From Sphingobacterium arenae (GTDB lineage Bacteria; Bacteroidota; Bacteroidia; Sphingobacteriales; Sphingobacteriaceae), in contig NZ_JACNYK010000004.1 of the NCBI RefSeq assembly GCF_014692505.1, forward strand, positions 186,001 through 250,000: DNA of 64,000 bases, written 5' to 3'. A program made the position numbers and the translations under genes. Below the pieces are notes generated by a model. That model was not told the DNA's origin. It ran no database searches and saw only the letters and a list, made by a program, of their open reading frames with translations. Numbering within the stretch: position 1 is the stretch's first letter; every line of letters starts with the position of its first letter. This document shows positions 1 to 9,272 of the stretch, in pieces.

Positions 1-675
1 AGAGCTACCTCCTCCCTCCTCTTCTTTGATATCAGGTAATTTCGTAAAAATAAAAAAGGCAGTTACTAAAAGCAAAATCAACCCCAATATGAGGTAAGGC
101 CCCTTTACGGAAGAAGTCTCTGCCTGGATGTAGGCATTCTTTGCCTGCTCGCTCAGTGCCGCAATCTCATCCGCTGATTTTGGTTCTTCCGTTAAGATAA
201 ATCTCCCCCCTACAATAGGGGCTATGAATGCAGCTAAGCCATTAAAAGATTGCGCGAAATTCAGTCGTTGAGTAGCTTTTGCAGGATCGCCTAATACGGT
301 GATATAAGGATTTGCTGCCGTTTCCAAAATAGCAAGTCCGCAGGACACAACAAACAACGCGCCTAAAAAAAAATAATAATTAATTTTATTAGCTGCCGGT
401 ACAAAAAGAAAACACCCTAACGCGAAAATAAGCAAACCCACTGTGATACCGGTCTTATACCCGAATCTTTTCATGATATAACCTGCAGGAATAGCTAACA
501 AAAAGTACGCAATAAAAACAGCCGAGTCTACCAGCGATGCTTGAAAATGTGTCAAGCTGAACGCATTACGCAAATGCGGAATCAGAATAGGATCAAGATT
601 GTGGATAAACCCCCAAAAGAAAAACAAAGAGGTTATCAATGCAATGGCAAACGTATATTTTTTTTCTAACACCAT
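1..675 (-). CDS. FucP-type sugar:H+ symporter, MFS (partial, 3' end outside window)
   Basis: This is the N-terminal 225 codons of a major facilitator permease. Reading starts at an ATG complementary to 673-675 and stays open to base 1, so the C-terminal half lies outside. The start reads MVLEKKYTFAIALITSLFFF and is followed by a WGFIHNLDPILIPHLR segment typical of the L-fucose/glucose-galactose permease branch. At least five hydrophobic segments are visible, and NPYITVLG is the conserved mid-family motif. It should sit in the inner membrane and import a monosaccharide with protons. It is divergent from the AraC regulator at 813, which may control it (inference). The substrate cannot be told from sequence alone. 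Confidence 0.85.
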   Translation of the reverse strand, partial: MVLEKKYTFAIALITSLFFFWGFIHNLDPILIPHLRNAFSLTHFQASLVDSAVFIAYFLLAIPAGYIMKRFGYKTGITVGLLIFALGCFLFVPAANKINYYFFLGALFVVSCGLAILETAANPYITVLGDPAKATQRLNFAQSFNGLAAFIAPIVGGRFILTEEPKSADEIAALSEQAKNAYIQAETSSVKGPYLILGLILLLVTAFFIFTKLPDIKEEEGGGSS

Positions 676-812
676 AAGACTTATATTGGAAAGTAAAACT
701 AGTGCAAATACACACAAGATTATTGAACTATTTTACCGATTTATTAATCAATATTAACACAAGTTATGTATATTTATGGTTTTCACACGAATAAATAAAT
801 TACGTTTTCGCC

Positions 813-1664
813 ATGCAACGGTTAGATCATATGTCGTCCACGCTCCGCTCGATCGCGGTTCGACACGATAATAGACCTCAAAATCATAATATATGGCATT
901 ACCACGAAGAATTGGAATTCATCTATATCAAGCGTGGAAAGGGGACGTTTTTTGTCGGCGATTGCATACAGCAGTTTTCCGATAATTTTATAATTTTAAT
1001 TGGCTCCAACACGCCACATTACTGGTTATTCGATGAGGAATACATAAAATCGGATACATCAACAGCAGACATTCAGGTTATCCATTTCAAACCTGATTTT
1101 GTCGGTTCTGATTTTTTAGATATACCGGAGTCCGTAGCGATAAAACAGGTCTATCGATTTGCCAAGAAAGCCATTTTATTTCCATCAGATGATACGCGAC
1201 TGATATATTTCTTTGAAAACGTATCCGCTCAAACGCCAATCAAAAGGCTCACCATGCTTCTTGATATACTCGAATACACGGCAACCCAGTCCATGCTCAT
1301 TACGTTAGTAAGTGCCAACTACACTAATCCGCAGCAACAGGGTGACTATCTTCGTATGAACAAAATTTTAGACTATATCCGGTTACATTATAAATCTAAA
1401 ATCCAATTGGACGAAATTGCCCATATAGCAGGTATGACACCAAACTCCTTTTGTCGCTATTTTAAGCAACGAACAGGTAAAACACTGATTGAATTTATCA
1501 ACGAGCTTCGAATAGGACAGGCTTGTAAACTCTTAACCGAAAGCAAAGCGCCTATTAAAGAAATCTGTTTCGAATGCGGGTTTCATAACTTCGTCAGCTT
1601 TCATAAAATATTTAAGTCCATCACAAGGCATACACCGTCAGCTTATCGGGAAGCCGCTTCTTAA
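813..1664 (+). CDS. AraC-family transcriptional regulator with N-terminal cupin
   Basis: The protein has 283 residues. An N-terminal sensing domain of the AraC-cupin type (about residues 20-150, with an HEELEF and GKGTFFVGD pattern) is followed by a C-terminal double helix-turn-helix of about 100 residues. The second half contains IQLDEIAHIAGMTPNSFCRY and the typical ending CGFHNFVSFHKIFKSITRHTP. This is the normal family layout. It is transcribed away from the sugar permease at 1-675 with a 137-bp shared upstream region, the usual arrangement for a regulator of its neighbour. The ligand is probably a sugar, but that is only inferred from context. Confidence 0.9.
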   Translation: MQRLDHMSSTLRSIAVRHDNRPQNHNIWHYHEELEFIYIKRGKGTFFVGDCIQQFSDNFIILIGSNTPHYWLFDEEYIKSDTSTADIQVIHFKPDFVGSDFLDIPESVAIKQVYRFAKKAILFPSDDTRLIYFFENVSAQTPIKRLTMLLDILEYTATQSMLITLVSANYTNPQQQGDYLRMNKILDYIRLHYKSKIQLDEIAHIAGMTPNSFCRYFKQRTGKTLIEFINELRIGQACKLLTESKAPIKEICFECGFHNFVSFHKIFKSITRHTPSAYREAAS

Positions 1665-1811
1665 AGTAGGCATCTCCATGTATTGCAGTTTACGCTAGAA
1701 ATATCTACCTTTGTCCATGGCAATGATGTCTGCCCTAAACCGCTTAGAAAGCTGATGACGTCTACTTTATTTGAATAATCTTTCAATATAAGATAGTTAT
1801 TGATAAAGCAC

Positions 1812-3029
1812 ATGATGAAGTCAGTTACTCCCCTATTACGTCTTTTTTCTACTTGGTTATTGTTAATATTCGCGATTTCTGTGTCCATAGGTTCACTCTC
1901 CGCTATGTTCCTCTACGCCTTAGATAAAGTTACCCTGCTTCGGGAAGCACATCTTAGGATTATTTACATATTACCTTTTGCAGGAATGTTTATCGTCTGG
2001 TGGTATCACCGACATGGCGAGAATGCTCAAAAAGGAAATAACCTCCTATTAGAAGAATACTATTACCCTACATCATCAAGCATCCCCTGGAAAATGGCTC
2101 CTATGGTAATTTTTGCGACGTTAATTACGCATCTTTTTGGTGGCTCTGCTGGTCGTGAGGGAACAGCTGTACAATATGGTGGCACAGTGGCTGCCCGATT
2201 CAGTGCATTCTTTCCTCTGGGAAAGCAAGCAAGACGTATTCTCTTATTATGCGGGATTGCCGCTGGGTTTTCATCCTTATTTGGCACACCTTGGGCCGGC
2301 GCTATTTTCGCCATAGAGATGGTTCAGCTTGGTAAAATAAGGTGGCGAGGCGTTCTACCGATATTCGTTACCGCCTTAGTTTCTAATGGCGTATGCAATT
2401 TATACGGCGATTTCCACACCCATTATCCTCCAATTGATGAGCTTCCTTCGCTATCATTTTCTACTATTTCCTACCTGCTGTTGGTCGGAACATTATTTGG
2501 GTTAACTGCGATATTGTTTCGTTATACCACAGAAGTATTTAGTACACAATTCGAAAAAATAAAACAACCCCTGCTCCGCCCTTTCATTGGTGGTCTATTG
2601 GTTATCTTCGTTATTTACTTATTACAAACAACGAAGCACATTGGTCTTGGCATCCCGACCATTATCGACGCTTTTCAACAACCACTTCCTCCAACCGATT
2701 TCCTGATCAAAATAGGATTAACTGCATTGACTTTGAGCGCCGGTTTTAAAGGCGGAGAAGTAACTCCTTTATTTTTTATCGGCGCGACTTTGGGCAATGC
2801 GTTGGCACCATTCGTCCCTCTTCCGCTAGCCCTACTTGCAGCGGCGGGCTTTGTTTCGGTATTTGCAGGATGCACCAAAACACCAATAGCTTGTACAGTG
2901 ATGGCGATGGAGCTATTTGGCTGGCAGTATGGTATATTTTTCCTTATCACCTGTTTTATTAGCTTCGTAGTCTCCGGAAAAAGAGGCATTTACAGTGCAC
3001 AACGCGTACGAAATTTCCGGTTTTTATAG
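1812..3029 (+). CDS. ClC-family chloride channel/antiporter
   Basis: The protein has about 405 residues with roughly ten hydrophobic segments. The family selectivity motif appears as GGSAGREGTAVQYGG, which keeps the gating glutamate of GKEGP, and a second signature appears as KGGEVTPLFFIGATLGNALA in place of the usual GGIFAP. An upstream TTG at 1800 could extend the frame, but the ATG pair at 1812/1815 is the more natural start. The protein should move chloride or a similar anion, perhaps fluoride or nitrate, across the inner membrane; the branch resembles bacterial voltage-gated chloride channel proteins. It has no clear operon partner. Confidence 0.85.
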   Translation: MMKSVTPLLRLFSTWLLLIFAISVSIGSLSAMFLYALDKVTLLREAHLRIIYILPFAGMFIVWWYHRHGENAQKGNNLLLEEYYYPTSSSIPWKMAPMVIFATLITHLFGGSAGREGTAVQYGGTVAARFSAFFPLGKQARRILLLCGIAAGFSSLFGTPWAGAIFAIEMVQLGKIRWRGVLPIFVTALVSNGVCNLYGDFHTHYPPIDELPSLSFSTISYLLLVGTLFGLTAILFRYTTEVFSTQFEKIKQPLLRPFIGGLLVIFVIYLLQTTKHIGLGIPTIIDAFQQPLPPTDFLIKIGLTALTLSAGFKGGEVTPLFFIGATLGNALAPFVPLPLALLAAAGFVSVFAGCTKTPIACTVMAMELFGWQYGIFFLITCFISFVVSGKRGIYSAQRVRNFRFL

Positions 3030-3063
3030 TACATACATAGTACAAAACAGACACAGCCTGTTG

Positions 3064-3783
3064 CTACAACTTAACATACAGTTCCAAGTATAATGCTATC
3101 GCTTTCCTCTTCTCTGCAGTCAGCCGAAAATCAAGATACTTTGTCAAATAGGTATGATAATCCAGTCCTGCATACACAGGTAATCCCGGTATAACTTCTT
3201 CTATACGCGCAATTCCCTTTGCCAACGCCTTATTAAACGATTTTTTGAAATTGTCCGGTAATTCTTTGTTCGCTACCCATACAGCGAAGGCAAAGGGCAA
3301 ACCCGTCATCTCTTTCCAATAATGACCCAAATCGTAGGCAAACGGCACTTGGTTCTTTTTACCAAAAGTACGGTCACCAATCAACACATAAGCGTCTGCC
3401 CGTCCTTCCGTTAGCACTTGCACATCTTTTTTCCAATAATGTTTTAAAAGAATTTGCGCTAGACCATTGGACGTTCTAGATTGCTTATCCAACAAAAGCG
3501 TCTTTATTTCTTCAATTGGCTTTTCTGAAAAAATAAAAACCGAATCTACAGCACCATTACTGCCTATGCAATAATCACCAATAATATAGTAATTGGGGAG
3601 GCTCGTCAGGGCAGCGATCGGAATAATCCCCATATCCACTTCGTTGTCAATAACCTTTCTTGCGCATTCACTCGGATAGTCTACCGAAAGGTCTATCACA
3701 TCCTTCACATCTGAGTTTCTTATACCGTTTAAAAACGGCAATGTATTCGTATAAGAAACAGCAGATACGGCTATTTTTTTCAT
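3064..3783 (-). CDS. mqnA: chorismate dehydratase (menaquinone via futalosine)
   Basis: The 239-residue protein begins MKKIAVSAVSYTNTLPFLNG, the characteristic start of the Bacteroidota MqnA/MqnD periplasmic-binding-fold family. MqnA removes water from chorismate to give 3-(1-carboxyvinyl)benzoate, the first committed step of the futalosine route to menaquinone. The length suits MqnA. The MqnE gene two positions upstream on the same strand (4489-5682) supports the pathway assignment, because MqnE uses the MqnA product. It lies 77 bp after the phosphatase gene and is probably co-transcribed. Confidence 0.85.
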   Translation of the reverse strand: MKKIAVSAVSYTNTLPFLNGIRNSDVKDVIDLSVDYPSECARKVIDNEVDMGIIPIAALTSLPNYYIIGDYCIGSNGAVDSVFIFSEKPIEEIKTLLLDKQSRTSNGLAQILLKHYWKKDVQVLTEGRADAYVLIGDRTFGKKNQVPFAYDLGHYWKEMTGLPFAFAVWVANKELPDNFKKSFNKALAKGIARIEEVIPGLPVYAGLDYHTYLTKYLDFRLTAEKRKAIALYLELYVKL

Positions 3784-3860
3784 CTATTTTTTTTCTTTTT
3801 AAAGGTTGATGAGAGCTTGGTGCAAATGATGATTATTGCATTATTTGTCTCTCGGTTTCC

Positions 3861-4478
3861 TTATATATTTTCTAAATGTTTTATATTATAATGGTCAACG
3901 ATCTTAAAACCATCATCATTATACTCCAATACATAAAGTGCTGTATTGGTATGCGGAAAATCATCCATAAGACATACCGGTACTCCCGTCAAATGACAAA
4001 GCATGATACGCATTGCCCTACCGTGCATGCACACCAATATGGTATCTTCGTCTTTTTGTTGTAACATGTAAGATATGGCTTGTTGTTGACGAGCCACCAA
4101 TTGATTTGGAGACTCTCCCTGCTCAACACCCAAATCTAGGTTACCATTTCTCCAAGAACTGACGATATCCTCAAAACCTGTTATAATCGTTTCATTCTGC
4201 TCCTTCCCTTCGTATATGCCCCAAGAAATTTCGTCAAGACCGCTTAGTTCTTCACTCGGTATACCTAAATCCAAAAAGGGGCGTACCGTCTGCTTGGTAC
4301 GCAACAGCGTGGATGTATATATCTTATCAAAGGATACCTGACCAAAAGCTTCATAAAAAGCCTGTGCTTGTTTATGTCCCGTTTTATTAAGCGGGGAATC
4401 TATGCCTCTCCCCTGAACAATCCCTCTTAAATTTAAATCTGTTTGTCCGTGTCGGATAAAATAAAATGTCTTTCTCAA
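3861..4478 (-). CDS. histidine phosphatase family protein
   Basis: This 205-residue protein has the phosphoglycerate-mutase-like active site FIRHGQTDLN near the N-terminus, with the nucleophilic His in RHG. The second catalytic His lies in the VCMHGRAMRIML segment near residue 150. Such proteins hydrolyse small phosphoesters through a phosphohistidine; the substrate cannot be read from sequence. It sits between mqnE (10-bp gap) and mqnA, so a housekeeping role linked to that operon is possible but unproven. Cobalamin-type phosphatases (CobC) are an alternative within the family. Confidence 0.85.
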   Translation of the reverse strand: MRKTFYFIRHGQTDLNLRGIVQGRGIDSPLNKTGHKQAQAFYEAFGQVSFDKIYTSTLLRTKQTVRPFLDLGIPSEELSGLDEISWGIYEGKEQNETIITGFEDIVSSWRNGNLDLGVEQGESPNQLVARQQQAISYMLQQKDEDTILVCMHGRAMRIMLCHLTGVPVCLMDDFPHTNTALYVLEYNDDGFKIVDHYNIKHLENI

Positions 4479-4488
4479 TGTCTAACGT

Positions 4489-5682
4489 TTATTTTATAAC
4501 GGGTAATGAATAATAATTTGGCTTGTTCGCGTCGTCAAACACGATATCGTTGTAATCCGTCACTACTTTATAGAGTGTATCGCGTTCAATAGGATGTCTA
4601 TCTACCTGCTTGATCAGCTCGACGAGTTGGCGTGTGCTCATTGCAGGATGCTGTTCTTCTGCCCCTGCCATCGAGTATATCTTCGTCGTATCGTCTAATG
4701 TGCCATCTATATCGTCTACACCAAACGCCAAAGAAAGTTGCGCCGTATCTCTGGAAATCATTGCCCAATAAGCTTTGATATGATCGAAATTATCCATATA
4801 GATCCTGGCGATGGCATAATTTCGTAGATCCTCCACAACAGATACCTCTGGAACGTGAGACATCTGATGCCCTTGATTACGGAATTTCAAAGGTATAAAT
4901 GCCTGAAACCCTCCTGTATTATCCTGTAATTGCCTTAATCGCTCCATGTGATCTACACGGTGCCAAAATGCTTCGACATGTCCATACAACATCGTCGCAT
5001 TGGTACGCATCCCCAAGGTGTGCGCTTGTTCGTGAATATCTAACCATTGCTCGGCAGTACACTTATCACCCGCTATTTTTTCGCGGACTTCCGGATGAAA
5101 GATCTCTGCCCCACCCCCTGGCATGGAGTCAAGTCCACACTCCTGCAGATATTTCAAGCCATCATAATGGCTCATTTTTGCTTTTTTGAATATATAGTAA
5201 TACTCTACCGGAGTAAGTCCTTTTATATGTAAATCAGGACGATGCGATTTACACTGCTTAAAAAAGTCAGCATAGAAATCCAGGTTCTGTTTGGGTACAA
5301 CCCCCCCCGTAATGTGCACCTCCGTTACAGGCTCATCATCATACTTCCTGATAATGTCCATCATACCTGCAACGTCCATTTCCCATCCTTGATCTCTTTC
5401 CTTGATCAAACGGGAATAAGCACAGAACTTACAATCGTACACACAGACATTGGTCGGTTCGATATGAAAATTTCTATTGAAATAAGTATAATCGCCATGT
5501 CTTTTTTCCCGGATATAGTTTGCTAACACACCTAGGTAGCCCAACTCTCCGCGTTCATAAAGTACAACCCCATCTTCAAAACTCACCCGTTCTCCTTGCA
5601 GAACTTTTTGGGCAATCTGTTTTAATCCGGTGTCTAGACTTTTGTCTTGAATTAAAAAATTAAGTTTCTCCGTTGCGTTCAT
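4489..5682 (-). CDS. mqnE: aminofutalosine synthase, radical SAM
   Basis: The 397-residue protein carries the radical SAM cluster motif CVYDCKFCAYSR at about residues 80-90, after HIEPTNV. MqnE joins the MqnA product to S-adenosylmethionine to give aminofutalosine. Length, motif context and the neighbouring mqnA favour MqnE over the paralogous MqnC cyclase, which has a different segment around its cysteines. It appears to be the first gene of the mqnE-phosphatase-mqnA run. Upstream lies a structured repeat (5697-5850), whose first hairpin begins about 24 bp before the start codon. Confidence 0.87.
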   Translation of the reverse strand: MNATEKLNFLIQDKSLDTGLKQIAQKVLQGERVSFEDGVVLYERGELGYLGVLANYIREKRHGDYTYFNRNFHIEPTNVCVYDCKFCAYSRLIKERDQGWEMDVAGMMDIIRKYDDEPVTEVHITGGVVPKQNLDFYADFFKQCKSHRPDLHIKGLTPVEYYYIFKKAKMSHYDGLKYLQECGLDSMPGGGAEIFHPEVREKIAGDKCTAEQWLDIHEQAHTLGMRTNATMLYGHVEAFWHRVDHMERLRQLQDNTGGFQAFIPLKFRNQGHQMSHVPEVSVVEDLRNYAIARIYMDNFDHIKAYWAMISRDTAQLSLAFGVDDIDGTLDDTTKIYSMAGAEEQHPAMSTRQLVELIKQVDRHPIERDTLYKVVTDYNDIVFDDANKPNYYSLPVIK

Positions 5683-5696
5683 TTCAGTCTCCTAAA

Positions 5697-5850
5697 CAAA
5701 TTTATGTTCTTTTTTTAGAAAAAAGAACGAAAAAATCGTCGCTTCGGATATTTGAGATAGTGGATAGTACTAAAGATGCGTTTCTACAAACCTCAAACAT
5801 CCGGATGCGACCTTTAATGTTAATTAGGGATAATACAATTATATTATTCC
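5697..5850. repeat. dispersed structured repeat, copy 1
   Basis: The copy starts with a stem of GTTCTTTTTT against AAAAAAGAAC. It continues through a stem of CGGATATTTGAG (5745-5756) against CTCAAACATCCG (5792-5803), and ends with GATGCGACCTTT and TTAGGGATA. Copy 2 at 51948-52095 has the same order and spacing, and its stem bases have changed in matching pairs. Read on the minus strand, the one mismatch here becomes a G-U pair. The role is unknown: a mobile palindromic element, a terminator or a structured RNA are all possible. Confidence 0.8.
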
Positions 5851-5927
5851 ATCTCATTGGCACCTCTTCAGAGCGAAAGAGATGCGATCAATAATAGATT
5901 ACGTCCCCGGTGTAAAACGACCTTGCG

Positions 5928-6035
5928 TTTTTTCGCGTTCATCTTTATGCAGGCTATTCCGTTAAAAACAGAATGTTGTTTGAGCAATAGCGAGTTCCAT
6001 TCTGTTTAGGAATAGACAAATAAAGATAGCGAAAA
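5928..6035. repeat. large imperfect inverted repeat
   Basis: The arm at 5928-5975 reads TTTTTTCGCG...CTATTCC...ACAGAATG. The arm at 5998-6035 is its imperfect reverse complement, CATTCTGT...GGAATAG...GCGAAAA, with a loop of about 22 bases between. It lies just beyond the stop of the ABC exporter gene, so it could stabilise or end that transcript. It could also be a remnant of a palindromic element. Confidence 0.6.
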
Positions 6036-6095
6036 CATGCTCAGTCTTGATTTTTTTGCTTCGTTTTTTTATCAAGAAAAAAATGAAGAAGAAGA

Positions 6096-7928
6096 CTAAT
6101 CAATAAACTGCTGCATATCAATCAATCGCTTATATAAACCACCTTTCTCTATCAAATCGTAATGGTTACCTTGCTCTACAACTTGGCCATTTTCAATCAC
6201 CACAATTTGATCTGCACTTTGAATCGTACTTAAACGATGGGCAATAACCACGGTGGTTCGATTCTCCATCAATTTATAGAGGGAATCTTGCACCAACTTT
6301 TCTGATTCTGTATCCAAAGCCGAGGTTGCTTCATCCAGCAACATGATCGGTGGATTTCGCAACACTGCACGGGCAATACATATACGTTGCCGCTGCCCGC
6401 CTGATAATTTGGCACCGCGATCGCCGATATTGGTATCATATCCATGTTCTGTTTTCAAGATAAATTCGTGCGCGTTAGCGATACGTGCTGCGCGCTCCAC
6501 TTCTTCCATTGTTGCGTTTGGTTGAGCAAAAGCAATGTTATTAAATATGGTATCATTAAACAACACGGTTTCCTGATTAACCGTACCGATCAGTTTCCTC
6601 AACGATTCCTGTTGAAGTTCACGTACATCGACGCCATCTAGTAAAATTGCACCTCCAGTCACGTCCATAAATCTCGGAATCAAATCAACAAGAGTTGACT
6701 TTCCTCCTCCCGAGGGGCCGACCAAGGCCACAGTCTTTCCCTTGAGAACGGCGATATTGATATCCTGAAGTACCTGCTTCTCACCATATGCAAAATTCAC
6801 ATCTTTAAATTCTATCGCATGATTAAAATCCTGTACAGGCTTCGCATTTGGCTTATCCGTTACTAAACTGCGTTCGTCGATAAGTTCCAGCACACGTTCT
6901 CCCGCAGCGATACCATTATGAATACTAGAGAACGCATCTGTCAAGGCTTTCGCCGGGCGCATCACCTGCGAAAAAATAGCGATGTAGGTGATAAATTCAG
7001 ACGCTGCAAGTTCACCTTCTCCAGCCAAAACTAAGTTCCCCCCATATAGCAAGATAATCGCAACCATGACCACACCGAGTAACTCGGAAACAGGCGAACT
7101 CATTTGTTGCCGACGCACCATCCGCCGCAGTATCTTCGAATAACGCTCACTTTCCCCATTGAATCGGTCTTTCACAAACGAAATAGCATTAAAAGCTTTG
7201 ATAATCTTAACCCCGGAAAGCGCTTCGTCCAGATACGAAATCATATTCGCATACGACTGTTGTCCCTCCCGAGCTTGTTCGCGCAATTTTTTTACGATTA
7301 ACGAGATTAGAAATGCCGAGACCGGAATTACGGCGAGCGAAAATAAGGTCAACTTGGTAGAAAGTGCAAAAAGTACGATTACATACGCAATCAACTGTAA
7401 TGGTTCTTTAAATGCCACCTGTAAAGTCGACGTAACGGAAAACTGCACCACTTGTACATCTGACGCAATTTTGGAGATCACATCCCCTTTTCTGCTATTG
7501 GTAAAATATCCTAAATGGAGATCCATTACATTATTAAAAACCGCTTTCCGTAAATTTAAAAGCGTATGTATACGCAAATTTTCCATTACCCGTTGCGACA
7601 AGTAACGAAATAGATTACTGATGAAAACCGATGCAACAATAACAATGCAGACGTATTTTAAAGCTTCGTATGGACCAATATCATAATATAATTTATCTGC
7701 CAGATACATAAACCAATCCCCCATATTATATCCCTCCGGCTTGGTAAGCGAATCTGTAACATTCACTTCCACATCACCGGTCCCTTTGAACAATACCTGC
7801 AATAAAGGGGCTAACAGGGCAAGATTAAGCGTACCGAAAACTACCGTAATAATGGTACAGATAATATAGGGAATGGCATATTTCCCGATAGGCTTTGCAA
7901 AAGATAATAGTCTAAAGTATGTCTTCAT
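6096..7928 (-). CDS. ABC exporter, fused permease and ATPase (MsbA-like)
   Basis: The 610-residue half-transporter has an N-terminal six-helix membrane domain (about residues 15-330) and a C-terminal nucleotide-binding domain. The ATPase motifs are all present: Walker A GPSGGGKST, signature LSGGQRQR, Walker B IMLLDEATSALD and the switch histidine in VIAHRLST. Proteins of this form act as homodimers and export lipids, lipid A core or drugs. It resembles the MsbA/multidrug branch, but the substrate is not decided by sequence. It appears monocistronic, with repeat-like hairpins just past its stop codon. Confidence 0.9.
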   Translation of the reverse strand: MKTYFRLLSFAKPIGKYAIPYIICTIITVVFGTLNLALLAPLLQVLFKGTGDVEVNVTDSLTKPEGYNMGDWFMYLADKLYYDIGPYEALKYVCIVIVASVFISNLFRYLSQRVMENLRIHTLLNLRKAVFNNVMDLHLGYFTNSRKGDVISKIASDVQVVQFSVTSTLQVAFKEPLQLIAYVIVLFALSTKLTLFSLAVIPVSAFLISLIVKKLREQAREGQQSYANMISYLDEALSGVKIIKAFNAISFVKDRFNGESERYSKILRRMVRRQQMSSPVSELLGVVMVAIILLYGGNLVLAGEGELAASEFITYIAIFSQVMRPAKALTDAFSSIHNGIAAGERVLELIDERSLVTDKPNAKPVQDFNHAIEFKDVNFAYGEKQVLQDINIAVLKGKTVALVGPSGGGKSTLVDLIPRFMDVTGGAILLDGVDVRELQQESLRKLIGTVNQETVLFNDTIFNNIAFAQPNATMEEVERAARIANAHEFILKTEHGYDTNIGDRGAKLSGGQRQRICIARAVLRNPPIMLLDEATSALDTESEKLVQDSLYKLMENRTTVVIAHRLSTIQSADQIVVIENGQVVEQGNHYDLIEKGGLYKRLIDMQQFID

Positions 7929-8090
7929 GTACTATATTAAGACTACAAAAGTAACAAACTAAAGCGTTTTACCTAATCTAAAAACACCAAGAGCGTCCTA
8001 TTGTTGCACTCTTTTGATATTTTCCTATTAAATACCATTCTTTATTGCATTAAATCTGTAATTTAGGCGCTAAAATACAAAATTATTAAT

Positions 8091-9245
8091 ATGCACATAG
8101 AAGTTGCCCATAGACTCCAACATACCGAGGAATATTACTTCTCTAAGAAGTTGCGGGAGATCGAAGAGATGAATAAGCGCGGGGCACAGGTGATTAACTT
8201 AGGGATCGGGAGTCCCGATTTGCCACCACATCCAGATGTACTGCGTGTTTTAAATGAAGAAGCTAGTAAAAACAATACACACGGTTATCAAAGTTATCGA
8301 GGAGCGACCGTTCTTCGAGAAGCTATGGCAGATTGGTATACCCACTATTATAATGTACATTTAAATCCTCAAACAGAAATTCTTCCTCTCATCGGATCTA
8401 AAGAAGGTATCGTGCATATCTGCATGACCTATTTACAAGAAGGTGACAAGGTATTGATACCCAATCCCGGCTACCCCGCTTATACAAGTGCCGTACGCGT
8501 AAGTGGTGCAACTGCTATTTCATATGAATTAAAAGCCGAGAACAACTGGCATCCCGATTTTGAAGCGCTGGAAAACAGCGATTTAAACGACGTGAAAATG
8601 ATGTGGATTAACTATCCGCACATGCCCACAGGCACACCTGCAACAATGGAATTGTTTGAACAGGTTGTAGCTTTCGGAAAGAAACACAATATAATGATTT
8701 GCCACGATAATCCTTATAGTTTTATATTAAATGAGGAACCCCTCAGCCTAATGACGCTGCCTGATGCGAAAGAAGTGGCTATTGAACTCAACTCATTGAG
8801 CAAATCATCTAATATGGCAGGGTGGCGTATTGGTATGTTGATAGCAAACGAAGACCGGGTAAACGAAATTTTGCGTTTTAAAAGCAATATGGATTCAGGC
8901 ATGTTCCTACCACTGCAATTGGCTGCGGCAGCGGCACTTCGACTAGATTCATCCTGGTATTCCGAACTAAATGCCGTATATGCGAAAAGACGGGAAAAAG
9001 TATTCCACATCATGGATATATTGGAATGTGACTATGACCGTGCGCAGGTCGGGCTTTTTGTCTGGGCAAAGGTTCCCAACAAATACACGGACGGGTATGC
9101 ATTAAGCGATGATATTCTGCATCGAGCACATGTATTCATTACACCTGGCGGAATATTCGGTACCGCAGGCGAACAGTATATCCGTATTAGCCTCTGTGCC
9201 AAAGAGGAAGTACTGGATCAAGCAATTGAAAGAATCAAGGAATAA
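8091..9245 (+). CDS. PLP-dependent aminotransferase, class I/II
   Basis: The 384-residue protein has the fold-type I aminotransferase layout. INLGIGSPDLPPHPDV lies near the N-terminus, NPGYPAY binds cofactor, and the PLP lysine is in SLSKSSNMAGWRIG at about residue 230. The C-terminal arginine motif is in YIRISLCAKEE. The next gene, tyrA, lies 27 bp downstream on the same strand, so this enzyme probably transaminates a product of aromatic biosynthesis such as 4-hydroxyphenylpyruvate or prephenate (inference from context). Aspartate or LL-diaminopimelate aminotransferase activity is an alternative. Confidence 0.85.
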   Translation: MHIEVAHRLQHTEEYYFSKKLREIEEMNKRGAQVINLGIGSPDLPPHPDVLRVLNEEASKNNTHGYQSYRGATVLREAMADWYTHYYNVHLNPQTEILPLIGSKEGIVHICMTYLQEGDKVLIPNPGYPAYTSAVRVSGATAISYELKAENNWHPDFEALENSDLNDVKMMWINYPHMPTGTPATMELFEQVVAFGKKHNIMICHDNPYSFILNEEPLSLMTLPDAKEVAIELNSLSKSSNMAGWRIGMLIANEDRVNEILRFKSNMDSGMFLPLQLAAAAALRLDSSWYSELNAVYAKRREKVFHIMDILECDYDRAQVGLFVWAKVPNKYTDGYALSDDILHRAHVFITPGGIFGTAGEQYIRISLCAKEEVLDQAIERIKE

Positions 9246-9272
9246 AAAGAAGAACACGACTTATTTTAAAAG

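Larger units (their letters stand above)
5683..6095. other. 413-bp intergenic region with structured repeat and large imperfect hairpin
   Basis: No credible gene is seen. The stretch holds, in order: a hairpin at 5706-5728 (10-bp stem); a 12-bp long-range stem pairing 5745-5756 with 5792-5803; a conserved block GATGCGACCTTT at 5804-5815; a large imperfect inverted repeat pairing 5928-5975 with 5998-6035; and a T-rich/A-rich hairpin at 6058-6089. The first part is repeated at 51948-52095, and the 5800-5850 and 6046-6092 parts are repeated at 47790-47925. The short open frames here change between copies and are not treated as genes. Confidence 0.75.

Noticed and set aside
5673..5894. 73-codon plus-strand frame upstream of mqnE
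   Set aside because: It crosses the structured repeat, and the copy at 51948-52095 does not preserve the frame.
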